DNA of 64,000 nt from Halopseudomonas xinjiangensis (GTDB lineage Bacteria > Pseudomonadota > Gammaproteobacteria > Pseudomonadales > Pseudomonadaceae): contig DRFO01000021.1 of assembly GCA_011050525.1 (NCBI GenBank), positions 55,276-119,275 on the forward strand, in the 5' to 3' direction. The position numbers and the translations under genes are program-made. A model generated the notes under the pieces. The model had not been told where the DNA came from. It ran no database searches and saw nothing but the letters and a program-made list of their open reading frames with translations. Shown piece by piece: positions 1 to 9,578 of this stretch. Positions within the stretch are counted from its first letter, which is position 1. Each line of letters opens with the position of its first letter.

Positions 1-1
1 C

Positions 2-1246
2 AACATCACCAGGGCCCGCTTCTGCGCGGCTGCCCTGTTGGTCGGCTCACTTGGCTCGCCCGGGCTGTCGGTCGCTCTCACCCTTGAGCAGGCCCTAATC
101 CTGGCTGAGCGCGAAGCGCCTTCGCTGGCTGCACAGGCGGCTAATCGCCAGGCAGCACTGAGCGCGGCTATCCCTGCCGGTGAGTTGCCGGACCCCAAAC
201 TGAGGTTAGGTTTGCAAAACGTTCCCATTGAAGGCGAGTCGCGTTGGCGGCTGGGCAACGAGCCCATGACCATGCAAATGGTCGGCGTCATGCAGGACGT
301 TCCCAATCGTGACAAACGTCGCGCACGGGTTGACGCGGCGGAAGCTGCCGTGGCGTTGGCCGGAGTACAGCACACCATTGAATTGCTTCAGGTACGCCAG
401 CAAGCCGCCGAAGCTTGGATTGCTACCTTGGCGGTCGAGCGCAAACTGGCGCTGTTCCAGCAGCTGTATGAGGAAAACGAGCTGTTTTCCCGCGTAGTGA
501 CTGCCCGGCTTGCCGGAGGACGGGGCCAGATAACAGACAGCGTCCTGCCGAAGCAGGAAGCGGCATTGCTGGCCGATGAGGAAGATCTGCTGCTGCGCAA
601 TGAAACAGTGGCCAGAGCCGAGTTGCGCCGCTGGGTTGGCGTTGCCGCCAGCCAGTCGCTTACCGGTGATTGGCCGCAGTGGCAGGATGATTTTGCCCAT
701 TACCAGCACAATCTGAGTCGGCATCCACAATTGCTGGCCTTTGAGCCGATGGAGCGTAAGGCACAGGCCGAGATTGCTCAGGCGGTTGCCGAGAAAACCC
801 CTGACTGGGGCTGGGGTGTGGACTACCAGCGGCGTGGCCGCGGTTTCGGCGACATGGTCAGTCTCAGCGTCAGCTTCGACCTACCGGTATTCGCTGGTTC
901 GCGGCAGGACCCAAACATCGCCGCCGAACGCGCCCGTCTGGCCCAGATTGAAGCGGAGCGAGAGGCGGTGTTGCGTGAGCATAACCAGGTTTTGCTAGCC
1001 GGTCTGGCCGAATTTCAGCGCCTCGAGCGAGGCCTTGCTCGGCTGGAGCAGACCTTGATGCCGCTGGCCGAAGAAAAGGTTCAGTTGGCTATGGCTGATT
1101 ACCGAGCCGGTAGTGGCGAGCTTACCAGCGTAATTGATGCCCGCCGTCAGCTCGTCGAGACGCGACTGCGGCGCATCGACCTGGCCCGGGATCGCTCGCT
1201 GATCAATGCCCGTCTGCATTTCGCCTTTGGAGATACCCAACCATGA
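2..1246 (+). CDS. cusC: CusC/CzcC-type outer membrane efflux protein, 5' end missing
   Basis: TolC-family outer membrane channel for a heavy-metal RND pump, expected to carry Cu(I)/Ag(I) out of the periplasm. The reading frame is open to the window edge. Translation before the first internal start (TTG at 38) gives a hydrophobic Ala/Leu stretch that looks like the end of a signal peptide, so the true start lies upstream. The rest is a long amphipathic helical protein of about 400 residues with two related halves, as in OEP-family proteins; late in each half are Ala/Leu/Glu-rich coiled segments. Its stop overlaps the cusB start by four bases (ATGA), so the genes are translationally coupled. 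The substrate is inferred from the CusF-like domains downstream; the family alone would also fit CzcC. Confidence 0.85.
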   Translation, partial: NITRARFCAAALLVGSLGSPGLSVALTLEQALILAEREAPSLAAQAANRQAALSAAIPAGELPDPKLRLGLQNVPIEGESRWRLGNEPMTMQMVGVMQDVPNRDKRRARVDAAEAAVALAGVQHTIELLQVRQQAAEAWIATLAVERKLALFQQLYEENELFSRVVTARLAGGRGQITDSVLPKQEAALLADEEDLLLRNETVARAELRRWVGVAASQSLTGDWPQWQDDFAHYQHNLSRHPQLLAFEPMERKAQAEIAQAVAEKTPDWGWGVDYQRRGRGFGDMVSLSVSFDLPVFAGSRQDPNIAAERARLAQIEAEREAVLREHNQVLLAGLAEFQRLERGLARLEQTLMPLAEEKVQLAMADYRAGSGELTSVIDARRQLVETRLRRIDLARDRSLINARLHFAFGDTQP

Positions 1247-2727
1247 CATGTTTAATCAAACGACTGGCACTGCTGATCAGCCTGCCGATGATTGCCAGCA
1301 CTATGGGGGTCGCGAGTTTGTTGTTGGTTGCGGTCCCTGCCCAAGCTCAACCTGCCGAGCAGCAAGACAAAGAAGTCCTGTACTGGTACGACCCCATGTA
1401 TCCCCAGCAGCGCTTCGATGAGCCTGGTCCTTCGCCCTTCATGGATATGGATCTGGTGCCGCGCTATGCCGAGGAAGGTGGCGACGGCGCCACGCTGAAA
1501 ATAGACCCCAGCGTCATACAGAACCTGGGGATGCGTGTGGCCGCCGTGACACGCGAGCCCATTAGTCAGACCGTCAGCGCGGTCGGCGTACTGACCTTTG
1601 ACATGCGTGACGTGGCGATAGTGCAGGCGCGTAGCGGAGGGTTCGTCGAGCGCGTTTATGATCGGGCGCCGGAAGACGTGGTGGAAAAAGGCGCACCGCT
1701 GGCCGACCTGCTGGTGCCGGAATGGGTCGCCGCGCAGGAAGAGTACCTTGCCCTGCGTGGCTTGAACGAGCCGCAACTGCTGGAAGCAGCTCGCCAGCGT
1801 CTCCGTCTTGCGGGCATGCCGGCCGAGTTCATTCAGCAACTGGAGCGCAGCGCGAAGGCAAAATCGACCTGGACGGTAACCAGCCCGATCAGCGGCGTGC
1901 TCCAGACGCTTGATGTGCGCGAAGGCATGACGTTGCCAGCTGGCGCGCCGCTAGCGCGAATCAACGGCCTGGAAAACGTCTGGCTCGAGGTGGCGGTACC
2001 GGAGGCCCAAGTGGGCGGCCTGGCGATAGGCCAGCCGGTCGAGGCCAGGCTGTCGGCATTTCCGGGTGACACATTGGAGGGAACCATCGAAGCGGTGCTG
2101 TCCGAAGCCAATCTGGACAGCCGAACCGTACGGGTCCGGATTGAGCTGCCCAACCCTGAGCAGCGCCTGCGTCCCGGCATGACCGCTGAGGTAACGCTGA
2201 ACCGTGACGATGAGATTGCTTTACTCGTGCCTACCGAGGCGTTGATCCGCACTGGTCGGCGCACCCTGGTTATGGTCGCGGAAGGAGAGGGCAGTTATCG
2301 CCCGGTCGAAGTACGTACGGGCCGTGAGGCCGGAAACAATACGGAGGTATTGAGCGGACTAGAGGAGGGCCAACAGGTTGTCGCTTCCGGACAATTCTTG
2401 CTCGACTCCGAGGCTAGTCTGCGCGGACTGACTGGTCAAGCGCCGGATCAGCCGACACCTGCGGCGGAGCCGGCATTGCATGAGGCCGAGGGGACCATCG
2501 TCGAGATCGAAGAGGATACGCTGAGCCTGAGCCACGGGCCGTTCAAGACGCTGGGCATGCCTGGCATGACCATGCCCTTCCCAGTAGCCGATCCGGCTCT
2601 GCTCGAAGGACTGGAGACGGGTGACCGGATACGCGTTGGCGTGCGCGAGTCTGATGAAGGCCTGTTGATAGAACGTATCGAGAAGCTGGAGCCTGCTGAC
2701 CAGCGCTCAAGGGGAGACCAACCATGA
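1243..2727 (+). CDS. cusB: CusB-type periplasmic adaptor with fused CusF-like domain
   Basis: Membrane fusion protein linking the inner-membrane pump CusA to the outer-membrane channel. After an N-terminal signal segment comes a YWYDPMYP heavy-metal-binding segment (about residues 46-53) ending in MDMDLVPRY. The barrel, lipoyl and hairpin domains of an HlyD-type adaptor follow. The last 80 residues form a CusF-like domain with the spacing H431, M439, M442, M444. In E. coli CusF the same spacing is H36, W44, M47, M49, so here the cation-pi tryptophan is a methionine. At 494 residues it is longer than E. coli CusB because of this fusion. Start and stop codons overlap cusC and cusA by ATGA, so the genes form one operon. 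Copper/silver specificity follows from the Met-rich metal sites. Confidence 0.93.
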   Translation: MTCLIKRLALLISLPMIASTMGVASLLLVAVPAQAQPAEQQDKEVLYWYDPMYPQQRFDEPGPSPFMDMDLVPRYAEEGGDGATLKIDPSVIQNLGMRVAAVTREPISQTVSAVGVLTFDMRDVAIVQARSGGFVERVYDRAPEDVVEKGAPLADLLVPEWVAAQEEYLALRGLNEPQLLEAARQRLRLAGMPAEFIQQLERSAKAKSTWTVTSPISGVLQTLDVREGMTLPAGAPLARINGLENVWLEVAVPEAQVGGLAIGQPVEARLSAFPGDTLEGTIEAVLSEANLDSRTVRVRIELPNPEQRLRPGMTAEVTLNRDDEIALLVPTEALIRTGRRTLVMVAEGEGSYRPVEVRTGREAGNNTEVLSGLEEGQQVVASGQFLLDSEASLRGLTGQAPDQPTPAAEPALHEAEGTIVEIEEDTLSLSHGPFKTLGMPGMTMPFPVADPALLEGLETGDRIRVGVRESDEGLLIERIEKLEPADQRSRGDQP

Positions 2728-5700
2728 TTGCCGCGATGATCCGGTGGTCGGTGGCCAACCGTTTCCTGGTTCTGCTCGCCACTCTGTTTGCCGTGGCATG
2801 GGGTGTTTGGTCAGTTCAGAACACGGCTGTTGATGCGCTACCGGACCTCTCCGACGTGCAGGTTATTATCCGCACGCCCTATGCCGGCCAGGCGCCGCAG
2901 ATCGTTGAGAATCAGGTCACTTACCCGCTGACGACCACCATGCTGTCGGTGCCGGGGGCGAAGACGGTGCGCGGTTATTCATTCTTTGGTGACAGCTACG
3001 TCTACGTATTGTTTGAAGACGGTACCGATCTGTACTGGGCACGCTCGCGGGTGCTGGAATATTTGAGTCAGGTGCAAAGCCGGCTGCCGGCCGGGGTTGC
3101 CCCAGCGCTGGGCCCGGATGCCACGGGGGTGGGCTGGATCTTTCAGTACGCCCTGGTGGATCGCACTGGGGCACATGATCTTTCTCAACTGCGTTCATTG
3201 CAGGATTGGTTCCTGCGTTATGAGCTGAAAACGCTGCCCAACGTAGCCGAGGTGGCACCGATTGGCGGGATGGTCAAACAATACCAGGTGGTGCTTGATC
3301 CGGTGCGCATGGCTAGTCGCAAGGTAACCCAGCAGCAGGTCGCCCAGGCTATTGATGAGGCCAACCGCGAGACTGGCGGTAGCGTGCTGGAACTGGGAGA
3401 GAGCGAGTTCATGGTACGCGCCTCCGGCTATCTGGAATCGCTGGATGATTTTCGGGCCATTCCATTGCGCCTGGAGGGCGGTGGCGTGCCGGTGACCCTG
3501 GGCGACGTGGCGCATATCCAGTTGGGCCCGGAGATGCGCCGCGGCATTGCCGAGCTCAATGGCGAAGGTGAAGTGGTTGGCGGCGTGGTGATTTTACGCA
3601 GCGGCAAAAATGCCCGCGAGACCATCACGGCGGTGCAGGACAAATTGCAGGAGCTGAAGAAGAGCCTGCCGGAAGGGGTGGAAATCGTTACCACCTACGA
3701 CCGCAGCACGCTGATCGATAGCGCGGTGAAGAATCTCAGTCACAAGCTAGTCGAGGAGTTCATTGTCGTCGCGTTAGTTTGCCTGGTTTTCCTTTGGCAT
3801 CTTCGCTCATCGTTGGTAGCGATTGTTTCGCTGCCGGTGGGCATTCTGATCGCTTTTATCATCATGCAGCGCCAGGGAGTGAACGCCAACATCATGTCGT
3901 TGGGCGGGATCGCCATCGCCATCGGTGCGATGGTCGATGCGGCAATCGTGATGATTGAGAACGCACACAAGCACATCGAAGCCTGGCATAAAAAGCACCC
4001 AGACAAAGTGCTTAAGGGCGAAGCGCACTGGAAGGTTATAACCGATGCGGCAGTCGAGGTGGGTCCGGCATTGTTCTTCAGTCTGCTGATCATCACCTTG
4101 TCGTTCATTCCGGTCTTTACCCTGGAGGCTCAGGAGGGGCGGCTGTTCGGCCCGCTGGCCTTCACCAAAACCTATGCCATGGCGGCGGCGGCGGGTCTGT
4201 CCGTGACCTTAGTGCCGGTATTAATGGGCTACTGGATCCGCGGCAAAATTCCTGATGAGCATCGCAATCCAATCAACCGGGGACTGATCTGGATCTACCA
4301 GCCGGCCATTGAGGCGGTGCTGCGCTGGCCGAAGACCACGCTGCTGGTGGCGCTGCTGGTATTTCTCACCGTTCTTTGGCCGGTCTCCCGCCTCGGCGGT
4401 GAGTTTTTGCCGCCACTCGACGAGGGTGACTTGCTTTACATGCCAACAGCGCTACCGGGCCTTTCTGCTCAGAAGGCCTCGGAGCTGTTGCAACAGACTG
4501 ACCGGATGATCAAGTCCGTGCCGGAGGTCGAGCGAGTATTCGGCAAGGCCGGCCGCGCTGATACCGCGACAGACCCAGCGCCGTTAACCATGTTCGAGAC
4601 CACTATCCAGTTCAAACCGAAAGATCAGTGGCGACCGGGCATGACGCCGGAAAAACTGGTGAAGGAGCTGGATCAGGCCGTGCAGGTGCCGGGGCTGGCC
4701 AATCTCTGGATACCACCGATCCGCAACCGCATCGATATGCTGGCTACCGGCATCAAAAGTCCCATAGGCGTCAAGGTATACGGCACGGATCTGGTGCAGA
4801 TCGACAAGGTCACCCAAGCCGTAGAGCGGATCGCCAAGACTGTCCCTGGGGTAAGTTCCGCAGTCGCCGAACGCCTCACGGGCGGGCGTTATATTGACGT
4901 GGACATTGATCGCAGCGCTGCGGCGCGCTACGGGCTGAACATCGCCGACGTCCAGTCTATTGTGGCCGGCGCGGTCGGCGGGGCGAACATCGGCGAAACC
5001 GTAGAAGGTCTGGCGCGCTACCCGATCAGTCTGCGTTATCCGCGCGAGTGGCGTGACTCGTTGGGCGATCTGCGCAACCTGCCGATCTATACCCCGCAGG
5101 GCAGCCAGATCACTCTGGGCACCGTGGCGCAGATCAAGGTCACCGATGGCCCGCCGATGTTGAAAAGCGAAAACGCGCGCCTGACGGGCTGGGTGTATGT
5201 CGACGTTCGTGACCGGGACATGGCCTCAGTGGTAAAGGATCTTCGCGCCAAGATCAACGATGAAGTGGAGCTTGAGTCGGGCATGAGCATTCGTTACTCA
5301 GGCCAGTTTGAATTTATGGAACGGGCCAACGCGAAGCTCAAGCTGGTGGTGCCTGCTACGTTAGTCATCATATTCGTGCTGCTTTATCTGATCTTCAACC
5401 GTTTTAGCGAAGCCTTATTGATCATGGCGACCCTGCCGTTCGCCCTGACAGGCGGCGTCTGGTTTCTGTATTTGCTCGATTACAACCTGTCCGTGGCCAC
5501 GGGCGTCGGCTTCATCGCCCTGGCTGGAGTATCTGCTGAATTCGGCGTGATCATGTTGTTGTATCTGACCAACGCCTGGGCCGAGCGCACTAAGGCAGGT
5601 CAGTCCGACGAGCAAGCGCTGCTTGGAGCGATTCGCGAAGGCGCTGTGCAGCGCGTTCGACCCAAGGCAATGACCGTGGCGGTAATTATCGCCGGTTTGC

Positions 5701-5879
5701 TACCTATACTTCTGGGTAGCGGAACCGGTAGCGAAATCATGAGCCGCATTGCTGCGCCTATGGTCGGTGGAATGATCACCGCGCCTTTGCTTTCCCTGTT
5801 CGTCCTCCCGGCGGCTTATCTGTTGATGAGACGCCGATCTACCCACCCAACCCGACCACAATCTGGAGAAACACCATGA
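2724..5879 (+). CDS. cusA: CusA-type copper/silver RND efflux pump
   Basis: Inner-membrane proton-driven pump of the heavy-metal RND family, 1051 residues, full length for the family. It has twelve expected transmembrane helices, with the large periplasmic loops after helices 1 and 7. The helix-4 segment reads [16 protein letters not shown], the signature of the Cu(I)/Ag(I) group of HME-RND pumps and different from the VDGAV form in the czcA-like gene at 28-31 kb. The opening [15 protein letters not shown] and the [10 protein letters not shown] motif are typical of CusA. The gene is coupled by four-base overlaps to cusB before it and cusF after it. Copper/silver assignment is well supported by the motif and by both flanking genes. 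Confidence 0.95.
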   Translation: MIAAMIRWSVANRFLVLLATLFAVAWGVWSVQNTAVDALPDLSDVQVIIRTPYAGQAPQIVENQVTYPLTTTMLSVPGAKTVRGYSFFGDSYVYVLFEDGTDLYWARSRVLEYLSQVQSRLPAGVAPALGPDATGVGWIFQYALVDRTGAHDLSQLRSLQDWFLRYELKTLPNVAEVAPIGGMVKQYQVVLDPVRMASRKVTQQQVAQAIDEANRETGGSVLELGESEFMVRASGYLESLDDFRAIPLRLEGGGVPVTLGDVAHIQLGPEMRRGIAELNGEGEVVGGVVILRSGKNARETITAVQDKLQELKKSLPEGVEIVTTYDRSTLIDSAVKNLSHKLVEEFIVVALVCLVFLWHLRSSLVAIVSLPVGILIAFIIMQRQGVNANIMSLGGIAIAIGAMVDAAIVMIENAHKHIEAWHKKHPDKVLKGEAHWKVITDAAVEVGPALFFSLLIITLSFIPVFTLEAQEGRLFGPLAFTKTYAMAAAAGLSVTLVPVLMGYWIRGKIPDEHRNPINRGLIWIYQPAIEAVLRWPKTTLLVALLVFLTVLWPVSRLGGEFLPPLDEGDLLYMPTALPGLSAQKASELLQQTDRMIKSVPEVERVFGKAGRADTATDPAPLTMFETTIQFKPKDQWRPGMTPEKLVKELDQAVQVPGLANLWIPPIRNRIDMLATGIKSPIGVKVYGTDLVQIDKVTQAVERIAKTVPGVSSAVAERLTGGRYIDVDIDRSAAARYGLNIADVQSIVAGAVGGANIGETVEGLARYPISLRYPREWRDSLGDLRNLPIYTPQGSQITLGTVAQIKVTDGPPMLKSENARLTGWVYVDVRDRDMASVVKDLRAKINDEVELESGMSIRYSGQFEFMERANAKLKLVVPATLVIIFVLLYLIFNRFSEALLIMATLPFALTGGVWFLYLLDYNLSVATGVGFIALAGVSAEFGVIMLLYLTNAWAERTKAGQSDEQALLGAIREGAVQRVRPKAMTVAVIIAGLLPILLGSGTGSEIMSRIAAPMVGGMITAPLLSLFVLPAAYLLMRRRSTHPTRPQSGETP

Positions 5880-6232
5880 GAACCAAACTTGCACTGATGA
5901 TAACCCTGGCGATGTCTCCTGCCGTCTTTGCTGACGACAAGAAAGCGATGGAGCAGGCCCAGAATATGCCGATGGGTAACATGCAGATGGACCAGAGCGA
6001 GGCCGCAGCCGAGACCGCAAAGGCTACTGGCACCGTGCGCAAGATAAATAGGGAAAAAGGAACGGTCACTATCGCACACGGCCCAGTGCCCGAACTCGAG
6101 TGGCCGGCCATGACGATGGGGTTCAAGGCTACCCCTGAGCAGCTTGAGAAACTCAACGAAGGCGATGAGATCGGGTTCGAGTTCACGTCCAAAGGCATGG
6201 ACTCGTCTATTACCTCTATCGAAAAGCAATAA
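5876..6232 (+). CDS. cusF: CusF-like periplasmic copper/silver chaperone
   Basis: Small secreted metallochaperone (118 residues) that would hand Cu(I)/Ag(I) to the CusBA pump. A signal peptide ([13 protein letters not shown]...VFA) is followed by a Met-rich linker (residues 31-38), then an OB-fold domain. H68, W76, M79 and M81 match the spacing of the E. coli CusF ligands H36, W44, M47, M49. Unlike the fused domain of cusB next door, this copy keeps the tryptophan. The start codon overlaps the cusA stop (ATGA). It is the last gene of the operon. Confidence 0.93.
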   Translation: MRTKLALMITLAMSPAVFADDKKAMEQAQNMPMGNMQMDQSEAAAETAKATGTVRKINREKGTVTIAHGPVPELEWPAMTMGFKATPEQLEKLNEGDEIGFEFTSKGMDSSITSIEKQ

Positions 6233-6241
6233 CTGAGTGAC

Positions 6242-6270
6242 CATGGTTGCCGCCTCGTGCGGCAGCCATG
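6242..6270 (+). terminator. Stem-loop after the cus operon
   Basis: Twelve-base arms CATGGTTGCCGC and GCGGCAGCCATG pair around a 5-base loop with one G-U pair. The hairpin lies ten bases after the cusF stop. No T-run follows, so it may stabilise mRNA ends rather than act as a strong intrinsic terminator. Confidence 0.5.
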
Positions 6271-6309
6271 AAGCTCCCGCCAGAGGGCTGAGCAAGCAAT
6301 GGGGGATAA

Positions 6310-6426
6310 GTGACCGAGTTTTTCCTTAGCGCTATGTTGGCCGCCAGCACCATAATGCTATCCAGTGTGGTTGTGTTAACGAATTCGCTGCGGCTACGTC
6401 GCTTCAACCCGACAACCAATACCTAG
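6310..6426 (+). pseudogene. copA: Relic of the C-terminus of a copper P1B-type ATPase (CopA)
   Basis: A 38-codon frame, stop-bounded at 6307-6309 and 6424-6426, starts at a GTG. It encodes a hydrophobic segment including LSAMLAASTIMLSSVVVL and TNSLRLRRF. This pattern (PIxAAxAMxxSSVxVVxNxLRLRR) is the extreme C-terminal helix of CopA-type ATPases. Nothing upstream encodes the rest of the enzyme, so a copA gene was deleted here and left its tail. It lies between the cus hairpin and the sensor kinase, where copper ATPases often sit. Homology is recognised by eye only. Confidence 0.6.
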
Positions 6427-6445
6427 CAGGATAAAGAGGTAAACA

Positions 6446-7822
6446 ATGGCTAGGCTATCTTTGCGCAGTAGGATGGCGCTTCTGTTTATGCTGGTGGTCA
6501 CTGCCGTGTTGGGCATGGCTGCGGTCAGCTTCGACTATTTCTGTCGTCTTCATTTTGAGCACAAGGATGCGCAAATTCTGGACGCCAAAACCTCTGTCCT
6601 CGAATCGATCCTCCGGCGTGGAAATGACCTGAATGCCGACGTGGTGTCGGAGATAAATGGGCTCATCGACACCTCGTTTGGTTTTGCTGCTGCGATAGTA
6701 GTGGGCGAGAGGGTTGTCTACTCTCATCACAACCCGTCCCAACAACTCGTATCCCTCATTAACAACGCCCAGAGTGACCGCTGGGTAATCGAGGTCGGGC
6801 CCAACCGATATAGTGGGCTGACGACGACTTTGGAAGGATGGCCAAGCGGTGAGGATGGGGTCATTCACCTGGCACTGGATGTCACACACCGCACCCACTT
6901 TTTTGAAATGATCAGGGAGTGGTTTATCTATACGCTCATCGTGAGCGCCTTTCTCAGCGGCGCGCTAGGCTTTATCTTTATTCGAAAAGGCCTGAAACCG
7001 ATAAAAAAACTGTCCAAAGCCTCCTCAACCATTACCGCAAATTGCCTGGATACACGGATTTCTAACGAGTCAGTTCCAAGCGAGCTTCATGAGCTTGTAG
7101 ATAATTTCAACGCTATGCTTGAGCGACTGGATCAGTCCTTTTTGAGGCTGTCTGGATTCTCGGCTGACATCGCCCATGAGCTCCGAACACCGTTGAACAG
7201 CATGCTGACACAAACTGAAGTCGCTCTCATGAAGGATCGGGACAGCACGGACTATAAGGACATCCTCTTTTCCACTCTGGAAGAGCTGAGACGCATGGCG
7301 CGGATGGTGGACGATATGCTTTTTCTGGCGAAAGCAGACAATGGCATGATCGCACCAGATTTCGAAACCCACGATCTGACAAAAGTGGCAGCGAGCGTTG
7401 TTGAGTTCTACGAATATGCAGCGGAGGAGAAGGGAATAGATTTTGTGCTGAGATGTAATGCCGATCATACGTGGGTAAAAGGAGACAATTCCATGTTGCG
7501 TCGCGCGATCTCGAACATTGTGTCCAACGCCATGCGTTATGGCGATCCGGAAAGCAGCATTGCCATAGATATAGCCAAAACAGGCCAGCAGGTCTCTTTG
7601 CAAATAACGAACCGTGGAATAACGATTCCGCCTGAGCACTTGGATAAACTGTTCGAGCGTTTTCATCGCGTCGATAGTGCAAGAAGGGAAGGCAGTACGT
7701 TGAATGCGGGACTAGGAATGGCAATCACGCGATCAATAATAGAGGCTCACAATGGCCTGATAGGTTGCCGCTCAATGGATGGCTACACGACATTCGAGAT
7801 CAAGCTTCCCGCCAGCATTTGA
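6446..7822 (+). CDS. Heavy-metal sensor histidine kinase (CusS/CopS-like)
   Basis: Membrane sensor of the CusS/IrlS family, 458 residues. A first transmembrane helix (about 10-30) and a periplasmic sensor loop lead to a second helix (about 160-180), then HAMP. The phosphoacceptor sits in AHELRTPLNSM with the histidine at residue 244. The ATPase domain carries an N-box (LRRAISNIVSNAMRYGD), an F-box (LFERFHRVDSA) and a G-box (GLGMAITRSIIEAHNG). An AGAGGT ribosome site lies 7 bases before the start. It converges on its likely partner response regulator, with only four bases between their stop codons. The usual arrangement is regulator then kinase in one operon. Periplasmic copper or silver is the likely signal, inferred from the neighbouring cus genes. 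Confidence 0.9.
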   Translation: MARLSLRSRMALLFMLVVTAVLGMAAVSFDYFCRLHFEHKDAQILDAKTSVLESILRRGNDLNADVVSEINGLIDTSFGFAAAIVVGERVVYSHHNPSQQLVSLINNAQSDRWVIEVGPNRYSGLTTTLEGWPSGEDGVIHLALDVTHRTHFFEMIREWFIYTLIVSAFLSGALGFIFIRKGLKPIKKLSKASSTITANCLDTRISNESVPSELHELVDNFNAMLERLDQSFLRLSGFSADIAHELRTPLNSMLTQTEVALMKDRDSTDYKDILFSTLEELRRMARMVDDMLFLAKADNGMIAPDFETHDLTKVAASVVEFYEYAAEEKGIDFVLRCNADHTWVKGDNSMLRRAISNIVSNAMRYGDPESSIAIDIAKTGQQVSLQITNRGITIPPEHLDKLFERFHRVDSARREGSTLNAGLGMAITRSIIEAHNGLIGCRSMDGYTTFEIKLPASI

Positions 7823-7826
7823 AACA

Positions 7827-8507
7827 CTAATGGCCAGGACCGTCGAGAAAATATCCCATCCCTCGTGCGGTATGAATCAGCTTGAATGGGAATTCATCGT
7901 CGATCTTTGCCCGTAACCGCCTTATGGCTACTTCGATGATATTGGTGTCGCTATCAAAATTCATATCCCATACCTGGGAGGCGATGAGCGATTTGGACAG
8001 TACCTCGCCACGCCTGCGCAGAAGCAATTCCAGCAACATGAATTCCTTTGCGGTAAGATCGATTCTTTTGCCTGAGCGCTCAGCCCTGCGTTTGAGAAGG
8101 TCCACTTCCAGATCTTCGATCTTCATCGTGGTCTGCACGGTAACGCCACTGGCACGTCGCAAAAGTGATCTGACACGGGCAAGCAATTCCGAATAAGCGA
8201 ACGGTTTTATCAGGTAATCATCCGCCCCGAGCTCCAGCCCCCTGACCCTGTCTTCAACCTGATCCCGCGCAGTCAGGAACAAAGCTGGCACTTCGATACC
8301 TGCATCTCGCACCTTTTCAAGCACCTGCCAACCGTCAAGCCCGGGCATCATCACGTCCAGGATCAATAAATCGTATTGTTCATGAAGAACTTGATGGACG
8401 GCATCCAGGCCATCGCCAACCAGATCAACAACAAAGCCTGCTTCGCTTAACCCCTGACGAAGATAAACGCCTGTTTTCGGCTCATCCTCTGCGACCAAGA
8501 TCTTCAT
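7827..8507 (-). CDS. OmpR-family metal response regulator (CusR/CopR-like)
   Basis: DNA-binding response regulator of 226 residues. The receiver domain carries the acidic patch E7-D8, phosphoacceptor D51 in LILDVMMPG, and a T/K switch. A winged-helix domain follows ([43 protein letters not shown]). It is very close in layout to CusR/CopR. It faces the kinase gene at 6446-7822 tail to tail, so the two must be expressed from separate promoters. It should bind palindromes of the TGACA-N4-TGTCA type; candidates in this window lie at 9128-9143, 25368-25383 and 36337-36368. Confidence 0.92.
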   Translation of the reverse strand: MKILVAEDEPKTGVYLRQGLSEAGFVVDLVGDGLDAVHQVLHEQYDLLILDVMMPGLDGWQVLEKVRDAGIEVPALFLTARDQVEDRVRGLELGADDYLIKPFAYSELLARVRSLLRRASGVTVQTTMKIEDLEVDLLKRRAERSGKRIDLTAKEFMLLELLLRRRGEVLSKSLIASQVWDMNFDSDTNIIEVAIRRLRAKIDDEFPFKLIHTARGMGYFLDGPGH

Positions 8508-8641
8508 ACCAAAGCCCCTTTGTATTGAGCTTCATTGTGCCGCTCGCGTTACCTCCTTGCCACAACCTGACGAAAAAGTAATAAAGCTGCGAGGCGTTTA
8601 TCGGATCGTTTCGGTTACCACCCGCAAGCATTTCGGGAGTC

Positions 8642-8673
8642 CGGCACGCTCGGAAAAGATCCCGAGCGTGCCG
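8642..8673 (-). terminator. Strong hairpin after the copper-storage gene
   Basis: Perfect 12-bp stem (CGGCACGCTCGG with CCGAGCGTGCCG) around an 8-base loop, eight bases beyond the stop of the minus-strand gene at 8681. In the minus-strand direction the loop is T-rich but no T-run follows the stem, so termination strength is uncertain. Confidence 0.55.
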
Positions 8674-8680
8674 CACGTCT

Positions 8681-9007
8681 TTATGCCGCCATACGCTCGC
8701 ACTCATCAGCGCAAGCCAGGCAAGCCTCTGCACAACGCTGGCAATGATCAGCTTCATGCTTTTTGCATTCCTCGCCACAAGCGCGGCAAATCTTGGCGCA
8801 GATACGGCATATCTCACCGGCGTAGTCACTGCCTCTCGCCATGAAAGCAGCGGCCATCTGGCAAATGTCAGCGCAATCCATGTCCAGTTTGATGCACTGC
8901 GCCATCATTTTTACGTCATCTTCGCCAAGGCACGCTGCCGCACAGGTTTGACACACCACCGCACAGTTACTACAGGCTTGGATGCAAGAATCATATTGGG
9001 TATGCAT
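8681..9007 (-). CDS. Four-helix-bundle copper-storage protein (Csp3/DUF326 type)
   Basis: A 108-residue protein with 19 cysteines, at positions 8, 12, 15, 19, 22, 26, 38, 45, 49, 67, 70, 74, 77, 81, 89, 92, 96, 99 and 103. Most are spaced as CxxxC or CxxC and point into a four-helix bundle, as in DUF326/Csp proteins that store many Cu(I) ions. There is no signal peptide, so it is the cytosolic Csp3 type rather than exported Csp1. It would buffer cytosolic copper. It lies just beyond the metal response regulator, with its own promoter region upstream (see 9053-9070 and 9128-9143). The family call is firm; the number of coppers bound is inferred from known Csp proteins. Confidence 0.93.
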   Translation of the reverse strand: MHTQYDSCIQACSNCAVVCQTCAAACLGEDDVKMMAQCIKLDMDCADICQMAAAFMARGSDYAGEICRICAKICRACGEECKKHEADHCQRCAEACLACADECERMAA

Positions 9008-9052
9008 ATGTAAATCTCCAATTTATCGATCGGTTATCAAATGGTAGCGCAC

Positions 9053-9070
9053 GCCTTGTTAGGTCAAGGC
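9053..9070 (-). promoter_or_regulatory. Dyad at the copper-storage gene promoter, possible MerR-type operator
   Basis: GCCTTG and CAAGGC form a perfect 6-6-6 dyad about 45 bp before the csp start. On the minus strand it overlaps a TTGACC element. MerR/CueR-type operators also sit between a TTGAC -35 and the -10, but the -10 spacing is not clear here, so this is tentative. Confidence 0.35.
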
Positions 9071-9127
9071 CGTCAGCACCATTCAGTCGACTGGCATATC
9101 CACAGAAAGTTTTGTAAAGCCAGGAAG

Positions 9128-9143
9128 CTGACGAAATTGTAAT
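9128..9143. promoter_or_regulatory. CopR/CusR-like box
   Basis: CTGACG-AAAT-TGTAAT resembles the palindromes bound by CusR/CopR regulators (TGACA-N4-TGTCA in E. coli CusR). It lies 120 bp upstream of the minus-strand csp gene and next to transposon debris on the other side, so csp is the likely target. Confidence 0.4.
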
Positions 9144-9227
9144 GTTCGCTAGATCTGGTGTTCAGAAAACCAAGCCGGGCACGACGACAGAGGACCAACA
9201 GAAGCCGCCAATAATTTCAAAAACAGC

Positions 9228-9578
9228 GTGGAATTTCCTCAGCCTGGACAAGTTTTCAAGCCAGCCCACGGCCATTGCGAAAGCAGCGCGATCAGTGCTG
9301 GCCACGGGCAAATCGCTACAGAGAATGGCACCGACGAGGACGTGTCCTTCCTCATCCCCTACCTGACCAGCAACGTCAAGCGGTTCGGCGAATTCAACCT
9401 CGAGCTCAACCGGCCACCGGAGCCCTGGATCAAGGACTCGGTGTTCCAACAGGCTGCGAGTGGACATACCTCGCCAGCTAGAAACCGAGAAAACGACATG
9501 ATCAACATTCCTCTCGCATCCTTCCGCCTTACACCGTACGGCGAAGTGGGACGCCGTGGCATTGGAAAACCTGCGTGA
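9228..9578 (+). pseudogene. Relic of the C-terminus of a Tn3-family transposase
   Basis: The frame from 9228 contains, at about 9333-9461, DEDVSFLIPYLTSNVKRFG followed by a Leu-rich end with NRPPEPW. This matches the general SPYLTxxIKRFGxYxLDLxRxPEPL pattern at the end of Tn3-family TnpA proteins. The first 35 residues show no such likeness, and no catalytic DDE region is present, so only the tail survives. Together with the next small gene it marks a decayed transposon. Recognition is by eye; the alternative is a chance ORF. Confidence 0.45.

Noticed and set aside
206..730. Long minus-strand frame inside cusC
   Set aside because: It is an antisense shadow of a high-GC gene, with no family likeness or ribosome site.
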